Source of the DNA: UBA5232 sp964557565
GTDB lineage: Bacteria; Patescibacteriota; Dojkabacteria; SC72
Length of the DNA stretch: 55,771 bases
Assembly: GCA_964557565.1 (NCBI GenBank)
Contig: CAZLAH010000003.1
Location: 1 to 55,771, forward strand
Direction of reading: 5' to 3'
The position numbers and the translations under genes are program-made. This document shows, piece by piece, positions 42,914-49,857 of the stretch (the first letter of the stretch is position 1; each line of letters opens with the position of its first letter). Below the pieces are notes generated by a model that was not told where the DNA came from, did no database searches, and saw nothing but the letters and a program-made list of their open reading frames with translations.

Positions 42914-44446
42914 TTACTTTTTCTTAGACTCTAGAAATTTTACTTTGTCTTTGTATATTTCTTTCGTAGATTTTTCTAATTCATTTCTTAATTGTGGAAA
43001 GAATGTTCCCTCTCTCGCTGTAACATCTTCTAAGAACCAAAATATCCTTTCACTTTGTCCATATCCACTTGTAGGTGGCATACCGTATTCCAACATTTCT
43101 ACAAAATCAATATCTAACATCTGTGCTTCATTATCTCCGCTTTCTCTTAAGTTCTGTTGTTCGAGGAATCTATCTAATTGATCCTGAGGATCATTTATTT
43201 CAGAATATCCATTACCTAATTCACTACCTGCTATTACTACTTGGAATCTCTCTGTTAACTCTTCTTTGTCTTCATGAGATTTTGCTAAAGGAGAAATGAA
43301 CTTAGGTTGATTAATTAAGAATGCAGGTCCTGATATCTTTGCTCTAATTGCTTTCCAAAGAGTATCAATCATTCTGTTTCTATTAACTTCCCCTCCCATT
43401 TCAATATTATTTTCCTTTATTACTTGTAGTATTTTCTCATCAGAATCTGTAAATATATCTACATCAAAGTGCTTTTTGATTGTTTCTGTATAGTCTAGTT
43501 CTTCCCATTCATTAGCTAAATCAAATGTATGACCTCTTGTTGTGAATTCTGTTTTTCCATATACCTCATTTGCAACTGTTCTGAAAAGTTCTTTTACTAA
43601 TTCCATATTGTCTCTAAAATTTGCATATGCCCAATACCATTCGATATCGTAGAATTCTTGAAGATGCTCATCATCCATACCTTCATTTCTAAAGTTTGGA
43701 CCAAATGTATATATTTTTTCGAAACCAGCCCCTATCAATCTTTTTTGGTAAAGTTCAGTGGAGATTCTAAGGTAAAAATCCTGATCCAATGCATTATGAT
43801 GTGTGACAAATGGTGCAGCATCTGCTCCTCCTGTTATGGACTCCAATATTGGAACTTCTACTTCTATGAAGCCATTTGATTTAAGAAAATCTCTTTGTAC
43901 TTGCCAGAATCTAGCCTTCCTTTCAAACATCTTAATCCTGTCTGGATTAATAACTAGATCTAAGTATCTTCTTCTAAACATCTGTTCTTTGTTCTTCAAT
44001 TTCCTAGGAATTGGTCTTAAAGACTTTGTTAGAAGTCTTATACTAGAAACCATTATGGATATCTGCCCTGTCTTTGTCTTGCCTATGATACCAAAAACCT
44101 CTACAAAATCTGCTAAATCTAACAACTGCAAATTCTCCCAACCTAAATATCCCTGTGCTAAGTCTTCTGTTAAGCTGTCCTTTCTAATCATAATCTGGAT
44201 AGTACCAGACTGATCCATGATATCTCCAAAGACTAATTTTCCATGCTCTCTCCATGCAGTTATTCTACCTGCCAATGTTATTTCTTTACCATCAAATTCA
44301 TCAAATTTAGAAATAATTTCACCATTAGAATACTCTTTGTTTGCTTTTGCAGGATATGGGTTAATACCTAATGCTTTGATCTGTTTCAACTTTTCAAGCC
44401 TAATTTCTCTCTGTCCGATGAGGTTACTTTTCAAGTTTTCTTCCAT
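42914..44446 (-). CDS. lysS: Lysyl-tRNA synthetase, class II
   Basis: A 510-residue class II LysRS of normal length. The N-terminal OB-fold anticodon domain spans about 50-150 (EITLAGRITAWREHGKLVFGDIMDQSGTIQIM). Motif 1 is near RYLDLVINPDRIKMFERKARFW, motif 2 is FGPNFRNEGMDDEHLQEFYDIEWYWAY, motif 3 is MPPTSGYGQSERIFWFLEDV with the class II Arg/Gly elements. QLDRFLEQQNLRESGDNEAQMLDIDFVEMLEYG is the catalytic-core end. It charges tRNA-Lys. An extended -10 lies 30 nt upstream. Confidence 0.96.
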   Translation of the reverse strand: MEENLKSNLIGQREIRLEKLKQIKALGINPYPAKANKEYSNGEIISKFDEFDGKEITLAGRITAWREHGKLVFGDIMDQSGTIQIMIRKDSLTEDLAQGYLGWENLQLLDLADFVEVFGIIGKTKTGQISIMVSSIRLLTKSLRPIPRKLKNKEQMFRRRYLDLVINPDRIKMFERKARFWQVQRDFLKSNGFIEVEVPILESITGGADAAPFVTHHNALDQDFYLRISTELYQKRLIGAGFEKIYTFGPNFRNEGMDDEHLQEFYDIEWYWAYANFRDNMELVKELFRTVANEVYGKTEFTTRGHTFDLANEWEELDYTETIKKHFDVDIFTDSDEKILQVIKENNIEMGGEVNRNRMIDTLWKAIRAKISGPAFLINQPKFISPLAKSHEDKEELTERFQVVIAGSELGNGYSEINDPQDQLDRFLEQQNLRESGDNEAQMLDIDFVEMLEYGMPPTSGYGQSERIFWFLEDVTAREGTFFPQLRNELEKSTKEIYKDKVKFLESKKK

Positions 44447-44475
44447 TCAGGTATTCATTAATCTTAAACTTTTTT

Positions 44476-44484
44476 ATTATATCA
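44476..44484 (-). promoter_or_regulatory. Extended -10 promoter of lysS
   Basis: TGATATAAT on the minus strand (44484 to 44476), the same nonamer as in front of glyS and the gluzincin gene. It ends 29 nt before the lysS ATG (44446), so unlike those genes lysS has a short leader. No well-spaced -35. Confidence 0.55.
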
Positions 44485-44600
44485 CAAGTATATCTTACTC
44501 TTTTGCAAGACCCATATTAAGATTAAAAAAGGACTAAAAGCCCATATAGTTATTGGAATAGAGAGGTTTTATGATGAACCTAAGCGTAAGGAATTGGTTG

Positions 44601-44609
44601 TGATATAAT
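44601..44609 (+). promoter_or_regulatory. Extended -10 promoter of glyS, predicted leaderless
   Basis: TGATATAAT ends 6 nt before ATG 44616, so the transcript should begin at or beside the start codon. The 110 bp further upstream to the lysS promoter hold no gene that I can support. Confidence 0.6.
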
Positions 44610-44615
44610 TTGGGC

Positions 44616-45908
44616 ATGTCAGAAGTAACATTGGAAAAGATAGCGTCATTAACTAAAAGAAGGGGAATTATCTTCCCTAATTCAGAGATTTACGGAGGTG
44701 TTGGAGGTTTCTATGATTATGGTCCAGTTGGTGTTGAGATGAAGAATAATCTTAAAAGGTATTGGTGGAAGTTCATGGTAGACAAGAGGGAGAATGTTGT
44801 TGGTATTGATGGAACAATAATTACACATCCTAAGGTTTGGGAAGCTTCTGGACATGTTAAGGGCTTTGGTGATGAGGCTGTGGAGTGTAAGAAATGTCAT
44901 TCTAGATTTAGGCCTGAGGATATAGAGGGAAAATGTCCAAAGTGTGGAGGTACAGAATTTACTGAAGCTAAGAAGTACAATCTTCTTTTTAATACAGAGA
45001 TTGGTGTAATTGAGGGAGAGAAGATGTCTGCATATTTGAGAGGTGAGGCATGTCAAACGATATATCTTGATTTCAAGAATGTAGTAGATAGTACAAGGCA
45101 GCAGATTCCTTTTGGTATAGCACAGATTGGTAAGGCTTTTAGAAATGAGATTACTCCGAACAAGCTTACATTTAGAACTAGAGAGTTTGAACAGTGGGAT
45201 CTTCAGTATTTTGTAAAACCTGCGGATATGGAGAAGACTTTTGAGTACTGGAAAGAAGAAAGGATGAAATTTTACAAGGGATTATTTAGGAGTTCTGAGA
45301 ATTTAAGGTTTTACCAACATCCAAAAGACAAGTTAGTCTTCTATGCTAAGGATGCATATGATATTGAATATTTAGCACCGTGGGGATGGGCAGAAACTGA
45401 GGGTATTCATTGGAGAGGAGATTATGATTTAACACAGCATAGTGCCTTTTCAGGAAAGGATCTTTCATATACTGACCCTACGACTGGAGAGAAATATATT
45501 CCAAATATTGTAGAGACTTCTGGTGGTGTGGATAGGACATTCTTGTTCTTGTTACTAGATGCATATGATGAAGAGCAATTGGATAATGGAGAGGTCAGAA
45601 CAGTATTACGAATACACAAAGATATTGCTGCTTACAAGGCTGCAGTATTTCCTCTTGTTTCAAATAAAGAAGAGATTGTGAAAAAGGCTAGAGATGTATT
45701 TGAGATGTTAAGTGACGATTACAAGGTACTGTGGGATGCTAGGGGTAATATTGGGAAGAGGTATAGGTATCAGGATGAGATTGGTACCCCTTACTGTATT
45801 ACAGTTGACTATGACACACTAGAAAATGATACTGTGACCGTAAGAGACAGAGATACAATGAAACAGGAAAGAGTTAAAATTGAGGATTTAAGAGAAGCAA
45901 TATCTTAG
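44616..45908 (+). CDS. glyS: Glycyl-tRNA synthetase (alpha2 type)
   Basis: From ATG 44616 the product has 430 residues (an in-frame TTG at 44610 is the only upstream alternative and lies inside the -10 spacing). SLTKRRGIIFPNSEIYGGVGGFYDYGPVGVEMKNNLK is the motif 1 region of the homodimeric GlyRS. VECKKCHSRFRPEDIEGKCPKCGG forms a four-Cys zinc knuckle in an insertion. Motif 2 is GKAFRNEITPNKLTFRTREFEQWDLQYF and motif 3 PNIVETSGGVDRTFLFLL. The C-terminal anticodon domain is compact. This is the archaeal/Gram-positive-like single-chain form. Confidence 0.95.
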   Translation: MSEVTLEKIASLTKRRGIIFPNSEIYGGVGGFYDYGPVGVEMKNNLKRYWWKFMVDKRENVVGIDGTIITHPKVWEASGHVKGFGDEAVECKKCHSRFRPEDIEGKCPKCGGTEFTEAKKYNLLFNTEIGVIEGEKMSAYLRGEACQTIYLDFKNVVDSTRQQIPFGIAQIGKAFRNEITPNKLTFRTREFEQWDLQYFVKPADMEKTFEYWKEERMKFYKGLFRSSENLRFYQHPKDKLVFYAKDAYDIEYLAPWGWAETEGIHWRGDYDLTQHSAFSGKDLSYTDPTTGEKYIPNIVETSGGVDRTFLFLLLDAYDEEQLDNGEVRTVLRIHKDIAAYKAAVFPLVSNKEEIVKKARDVFEMLSDDYKVLWDARGNIGKRYRYQDEIGTPYCITVDYDTLENDTVTVRDRDTMKQERVKIEDLREAIS

Positions 45909-46369
45909 CAGATATCGATAACTTTATATTCCATACTTCTTCCATCTATTTGAAATTTAACAGTATCACCCTTTTTAGCCTTCAACAATGCTTTTCCCAA
46001 AGGTGAATTGTCCGATATTTTGTTTGCAGAAGGATCTGATTCTACCTCAGAAACAATACTGAAAGTTGTAGTCTTATTACCACTCTTAACCTTAACATCA
46101 GAGCCTACCTGTACTTTATTCACAGAGCAACCTTTCTTATTAAGTACTTTTGAATTATCAAGAATATCCTTTATTTCCGATATCCTTAAATCAACCTTTT
46201 CAATATCACCCATAACTGCAACGACAGCATCTGTGTCTTCACTTACATCACTTAGTCTAGCTTGCTCTAAAGTCTTACCTAAGTCCCTTTTCTTTTTACC
46301 TTCTAAGAGTTTTAATTCTTTTTGTAATTCTTCAATTTTACCTTTTGTTAATACGATTTTATCTTTCAT
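45905..46369 (-). CDS. greA: Transcription elongation factor GreA (paralogue 1)
   Basis: A 154-residue Gre factor. Residues 8-75 form the antiparallel coiled coil (LTKGKIEELQKELKLLEGKKKRDLG), and Asp41 and Glu44 in LSDVSEDTDA correspond to the tip acidic pair that activates backtracked-RNA cleavage. The canonical GDLSENAEY context is degenerate, but both acids are kept. The C-terminal FKBP-like domain carries SDVKVKSGNKTTTFSIVSEVESDPSANKISDNSPLGKALLKAKKGDTV. It shares its TTA/TAG stop bases with glyS. Confidence 0.88.
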   Translation of the reverse strand: MKDKIVLTKGKIEELQKELKLLEGKKKRDLGKTLEQARLSDVSEDTDAVVAVMGDIEKVDLRISEIKDILDNSKVLNKKGCSVNKVQVGSDVKVKSGNKTTTFSIVSEVESDPSANKISDNSPLGKALLKAKKGDTVKFQIDGRSMEYKVIDIC

Positions 46370-46436
46370 TTTTTTATTTCTTAATTAATAACGGAAGTAA
46401 TGTTTGGGGCTTTTTTTATCTAAGTATGACAAAGGA

Positions 46437-47081
46437 TTATACACTTTTTTTGGATCTTTGTCTGTAGTTTTCGATCTCTTTGTGGTTACCTGAAAGTAGT
46501 ATTTCTGGGACTTTCCAGCCATTGAATTCTTCAGGTTTTGTATACTGAGGATATTCAAGATTACCGTCATTAAAGCTTTCTTCTTTGAGAGATTCTTCAT
46601 TTCCTAAGACACCGGGGAGAAGTCTTGTTATGCCGTCTACTAATACAAGCGCTGGTAATTCCCCTCCAGAGAGGACATATTCTCCTATGGAAAATTCATA
46701 GTTTACAAGATTGTCATGTATTCTTTGATCAAATCCTTCATATCTTCCACATAGTACTATCATGTGTAAACCTTTTTTCAAGGAGAATTCTTGTAATTTA
46801 CTTTGTACTATTTTCTCTCCTTTTGGTGTGGTTATTGCTACGATAGTATTTTCTTTTTTTAATTCTTGTATTGCTTTGTATATTGGTTCTATTTTCATTA
46901 TCATTCCTGGACCTCCACCGTAGGGAGTATCATCTACTGTTTTATGATTGTCTGTAGTCCATTTTCGAAGGTCATGTACATTGATTTCTACAAGACCTTT
47001 TTTAAGAGCGTTGTTTACAATACCGGTATTTATATATTCGGTTACTATGTTTGGGAAAATTGTGATGATATCAAATTTCAT
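46437..47081 (-). CDS. trmD: tRNA (guanine37-N1)-methyltransferase
   Basis: A 214-residue SPOUT methyltransferase, somewhat shorter than most TrmD (~230-250). KFDIITIFPNIVTEYINTGIVNNALKKG opens the knot domain; VDDTPYGGGPGMIMKIEPIYKAI binds the substrate; IVLCGRYEGFDQRIHDNLVNYEFSIGEYVLSGGELPALVLVDGITRLLPGVLG is the SAM-binding trefoil knot. C-terminal LEYPQYTKPEEFNGWKVPEILLSGNHKEI is the tRNA-binding linker, after which the C-terminal domain is cut short at RQRSKKSV. Active-site Asp is in VDGITRLLPG. It makes m1G37 to prevent frameshifting. Confidence 0.94.
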   Translation of the reverse strand: MKFDIITIFPNIVTEYINTGIVNNALKKGLVEINVHDLRKWTTDNHKTVDDTPYGGGPGMIMKIEPIYKAIQELKKENTIVAITTPKGEKIVQSKLQEFSLKKGLHMIVLCGRYEGFDQRIHDNLVNYEFSIGEYVLSGGELPALVLVDGITRLLPGVLGNEESLKEESFNDGNLEYPQYTKPEEFNGWKVPEILLSGNHKEIENYRQRSKKSV

Positions 47082-47154
47082 ATTGTTTTTTAAATTTGAA
47101 TGACAAAATTAATATTCTTGGAATCCTAAAGTAGCATTTTGTTTGATACAGAGC

Positions 47155-47272
47155 TGTAGGTCGTCGGACTTGCACCGCTAGATTGCTAAACGCCCCACCT
47201 TATCTTCGCCTTTTACAGCGTATAAGCAGGAACTTGCAATGTGAGCTTCTACCAACTCACAACCGACCTACA
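47155..47272 (-). ncRNA. Unidentified tRNA-like structured RNA
   Basis: A 118-nt element folds into a cloverleaf-like shape. The ends pair as TGTAGG (47155-47160) with CCTACA (47267-47272), extended by TCGG (47164-47167)/CCGA (47263-47266). On the minus strand there is a 6-bp hairpin TGTGAG/CTCACA whose loop TTGGTAGAAG looks like a tRNA D loop, a long middle arm closed by ATTGC/GCAAT with an inner CTTAT/ATAAG and CGC/GCG stem, and a CGG-TGCAAGT-CCG hairpin like a T arm. The middle arm is too long for a normal tRNA. G+C is visibly higher than surroundings. Strand is chosen from the D/T-loop resemblance. Confidence 0.5.
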
Positions 47273-47281
47273 TTACAAATT

Positions 47282-47328
47282 GAGGAAAGGAGCTTCTGTA
47301 TAAAAACAATGCGAAGACTCCTCTCCTC
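47282..47328. terminator. Strong stem-loop, possible terminator or processing hairpin
   Basis: GAGGAAAGGAGCTTC (47282-47296) pairs with GAAGACTCCTCTCCTC (47313-47328) with one A/C mismatch and one bulged A, loop 16 nt. It lies between the stop of the 73-residue gene (47347) and the tRNA-like RNA, both read leftward. There is no clear U-run on either side, so a processing or stability role is as likely as termination. Confidence 0.45.
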
Positions 47329-47346
47329 TGGATCAAAAGAAAGTTC

Positions 47347-47568
47347 TTATGTGGATTCACCAAAGCCGACATTGTCATCATGACTATTATCGTTTTGATT
47401 TGTATGATGTGCACCCTTGACATCAGACCAATTTGAGCCAACACCACCGACACCGGTATCGCGAACGTCTACGCTCCACTGATTACTCGTCCCACGATCA
47501 TAAGTGGTACGATGCTTCCAACCATCACCGTCATCACGTTCTACCGTTTTGCGATCTTGGGGACCCAT
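47347..47568 (-). CDS. Orphan 73-residue hydrophilic protein with strong ribosome binding site
   Basis: The start ATG at 47568 is preceded by AAAGGAGATAATC, a textbook Shine-Dalgarno with good spacing, which most genes here lack. The product begins MGPQDRKTVERDDGDGWKHR and continues TTYDRGTSNQWSVDVRDTGVGGVGSNWSDVKGAHHTNQNDNSHDDNVGFGEST: rich in Asp, Gly, Asn, His and with four Trp, no hydrophobic core helix and no signal peptide. I do not recognise the family. Its G+C looks close to half, well above neighbouring genes. With the adjacent structured RNA it forms a small atypical island. Confidence 0.65.
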   Translation of the reverse strand: MGPQDRKTVERDDGDGWKHRTTYDRGTSNQWSVDVRDTGVGGVGSNWSDVKGAHHTNQNDNSHDDNVGFGEST

Positions 47569-47677
47569 GATTATCTCCTTTCTTTGGTCCAGTTTTGAAA
47601 GAACGTAGCATAGCTACAATTAACACTATATTTTATACAAAAAGGGTTAGAATATCAAACTATTTTATACTTTAGTG

Positions 47678-47752
47678 TGGTACCGCTACGGGGAATCGAA
47701 CCCCGATTGCAGGATTGAGAATCCTGTGTCCTAACCGTTAGACGATAGCGGC
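47678..47752 (-). tRNA. tRNA-Glu (CTC anticodon), CCA encoded
   Basis: Acceptor GCCGCTA pairs with TAGCGGT (one G-T pair), discriminator A, then an encoded CCA (47678-47680). D arm GTCTAACGGTTAGGAC, anticodon stem CAGGA/TCCTG with loop TTCTCAA giving anticodon CTC (reads GAG), and T arm CGGGG-TTCGATT-CCCCG. All canonical bases are present. Confidence 0.95.
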
Positions 47753-47879
47753 ATACCTAGACAGAGATTTTATCATATTATATCCCCATTTAGAACAGTT
47801 ACTACAGGTTCCAATATATTTGACATTATCTACTACAGAAGATATTATCTCACGCATTAAAATTATTTGGTTTGGAAAT

Positions 47880-48341
47880 ATGGAGAAGGACAACAAGTAC
47901 CAAACCACTGCCTCTGGTTTAGAAAAATTAAAAAAGGAATTACAAGAAAGAGAAGAGATTGTAAGAAACAAGATAGCAAATGTAATCAACGAGATGAGAA
48001 ACCAGGGAGATCTAAGAGAGAATGATGGATATTCAATGGCTTTAGAAGAGAAGAATATCAATGAGGAGAGGATTCTAGATCTTAAAGAAAAGATTAGGAA
48101 TGCATTAGTAATTAAGGATAAAGGGAAGAGTAAAGTTGGTATTGGAGATACTGTCTCTTTGGATGGAGAGAAGAAATTGAAGTATGAGATAACTAGTGAA
48201 GATGAAGCAAATCCATTAGAGGGAAAGATATCTTACAAATCTCCAATAGGACAAGCAGTACTGAGCAAGAAAGTCGGAGACAAGGTAGTTATATCAACAC
48301 CTAAAGGAGATACCAAATATATGATTAGTAATATAGATTAA
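47880..48341 (+). CDS. greA: Transcription elongation factor GreA/GreB family (paralogue 2)
   Basis: I start at ATG 47880, preceded by GGAAAT; the upstream in-frame ATG at 47820 lies in AT-rich non-coding-looking sequence. The 153-residue product has the Gre coiled coil (TTASGLEKLKKELQEREEIVRNKIANVINEMR) and a near-canonical tip, NQGDLRENDGYSMALEEK, with Asp44 and Glu47. The C-terminal domain includes VGIGDTVSLDGEKKLKYEITSEDEANPLEGKISYKSPIGQAVLSKKVGDKV. It is closer to canonical GreA than the other paralogue. Stop bases overlap those of pyrH. Confidence 0.9.
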   Translation: MEKDNKYQTTASGLEKLKKELQEREEIVRNKIANVINEMRNQGDLRENDGYSMALEEKNINEERILDLKEKIRNALVIKDKGKSKVGIGDTVSLDGEKKLKYEITSEDEANPLEGKISYKSPIGQAVLSKKVGDKVVISTPKGDTKYMISNID

Positions 48342-49039
48342 GGGTGAATAAAGGAGCCCTCTGTTAATATATCCTCTATCTTTTCTTTCTCATACATACT
48401 TTCTCCTCCAGTAACAAAGAATGATATATCTTTGTGTTTACAAAACTGTGCGCAACCAACATCTATTGGTATTTTACCATTTGCCTGGTGAGTACAACCT
48501 TCTGAGATGTTGAACATGGAGAAGTAATCATCCCAAGTCAAATCTTTAATCGGTTTTGCATCTTCATTAACTTTTGGATCCTTGTCATATACATAGTTAA
48601 TATCAGAAAGCTTAAAAACTCTATCTACAGAAATTATATCTGCAAATACAGCAGCATCCATATCCGTACTCCAACCTGATTTAAGACCACCACTAATCAC
48701 AACCTGTTTGTTGTCCTCAACTAAATATTCAAATGCTTCTCCTAATTTAGTAGGTACATATATATCAGAATCATTTAAGAAACCCTGTAACAAAGCCGCA
48801 TTCGTTTGTGTAACCGTCATACCAATATTATGCAAATATTTTTGATCCATTTCTTCCTTTATACGAGTCTGCATATCTCTTGAAAGAGCACCTCCACCAA
48901 TAACTAAGATTATTTTCTCATACTCGTTCTTTGCTCCTATGTACCAATTCCTTACTTTATCTAACAATTCATAGTTTATGTTTAAGAATTTGTCATACAG
49001 GATCGATCCTCCAACCTTAAGAACTATACGTTTATTCAT
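48338..49039 (-). CDS. pyrH: Uridylate kinase (UMP kinase)
   Basis: A 233-residue amino-acid-kinase-fold protein. RIVLKVGGSILYDKF is the phosphate loop, IILVIGGGALSRDMQTRIKEEM the second glycine loop, and VISGGLKSGWSTDMDAAVFADIISVDRVFKLSDINYVYDKDPKVNEDAKPI the nucleotide-binding half (T-D-x-D-A-A). The length and the KLSDINYVYDKDPK segment match PyrH, closer in feel to archaeal-type UMP kinases. It phosphorylates UMP to UDP. It lies 3 bp after a membrane-protein gene in the same operon. Confidence 0.85.
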   Translation of the reverse strand: MNKRIVLKVGGSILYDKFLNINYELLDKVRNWYIGAKNEYEKIILVIGGGALSRDMQTRIKEEMDQKYLHNIGMTVTQTNAALLQGFLNDSDIYVPTKLGEAFEYLVEDNKQVVISGGLKSGWSTDMDAAVFADIISVDRVFKLSDINYVYDKDPKVNEDAKPIKDLTWDDYFSMFNISEGCTHQANGKIPIDVGCAQFCKHKDISFFVTGGESMYEKEKIEDILTEGSFIHP

Positions 49040-49042
49040 ATA

Positions 49043-49840
49043 TTACAGTACAAATATTAAAATAATTGATATTAGGACATACAGGAACGGAACTATGTAC
49101 TCCAAGAACTTAGTTTTTCCACTAAACCTAATATTCCAAAGCGAGATGATTAAGTAGAAGAGTAGAGCACCTATTGCTGGAATTACAAAGACATTTGTAT
49201 TCCAAAATAGGTACATCAGTACCGTTATACTTATAGAGCTTAGTAAAGAGACTAGTAACTCAGTCACCCCTATTCTGTCATGTATCTTTAGTACAAAGAT
49301 GAAGAGTACAAGAGAAGCAATTACACTAAACAAGGAGTATTCCCATATTGAAGCTCCAAACCTTATGAAAGAATTAAGTAAAAGGTAATATATTGTTATA
49401 CAGATGAAATCGAATATGGCTTTTGTTGCAACTTCAAGAGAGTAGTATTTGTTTAGAGAACTTTTTACATTTAAGAAAAGAACCAGGAAGAGTACCATAC
49501 AAACACCTAGTACTGTATGACCAAGGATTTCATTTCTCGTAAAGAAAAGAAAGACCAAAAGAGATATGTAGAATATTGCTGGTAAAACAAAATATGCAAA
49601 GAATCTATCCTTCAAAGAGATTTTTGCGATTACTTCACTGTATTGAGAAATCTTTTTCCCTGAATACATAGTAAAGACTCTTACAAACCATGTTTCCAAA
49701 AGTAAAACTCCAAGTATACCGATGAGGAGAAGTACATCAAATGTCGTACGAAGTACTAAGAAGTAAAAGATTTCTGTTACAAGTAGTAAAAGAAAGAGGT
49801 AGAGGATATCGTTTTTTACTTTTAATCTATATTTTTCCAA
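49043..49840 (-). CDS. Polytopic membrane protein of unknown function
   Basis: A 265-residue protein with about eight hydrophobic helices (starting at 12, 35, 80, 104, 137, 165, 200, 240) joined by short loops. Loops contain VRVFTMYSGKKISQYSEVIAKISLKDR and NVKSSLNKYYSLEVATKA. No family motif that I recognise. It lies between the CAP-domain gene (17 bp upstream) and pyrH (3 bp downstream), all leftward, so it is probably cotranscribed with both. Could be a transporter or a glycan/lipid enzyme; nothing decides. Confidence 0.6.
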   Translation of the reverse strand: MEKYRLKVKNDILYLFLLLLVTEIFYFLVLRTTFDVLLLIGILGVLLLETWFVRVFTMYSGKKISQYSEVIAKISLKDRFFAYFVLPAIFYISLLVFLFFTRNEILGHTVLGVCMVLFLVLFLNVKSSLNKYYSLEVATKAIFDFICITIYYLLLNSFIRFGASIWEYSLFSVIASLVLFIFVLKIHDRIGVTELLVSLLSSISITVLMYLFWNTNVFVIPAIGALLFYLIISLWNIRFSGKTKFLEYIVPFLYVLISIILIFVL

Positions 49841-49857
49841 GACAGCAGTTATACATA

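Noticed and set aside
46385..46600. Possible 71-residue gene opposite frame within trmD
   Set aside because: It overlaps the conserved end of TrmD in another frame, has no ribosome binding site, and the Lys/Ser-rich product looks like a shadow reading.
47155..47272. Reading the structured RNA as 5S rRNA, tmRNA, SRP RNA or a cobalamin riboswitch (GGTGCAAGTCCG resembles a cobalamin segment)
   Set aside because: 5S lacks the conserved GAACTCAGAAG-type loop; tmRNA needs a GGTTCGATTCC T arm and 300+ nt; SRP RNA needs its GNRA/AGGAAG core; the cobalamin element lacks the ACTG and P3-P6 core and is not in front of a transporter.
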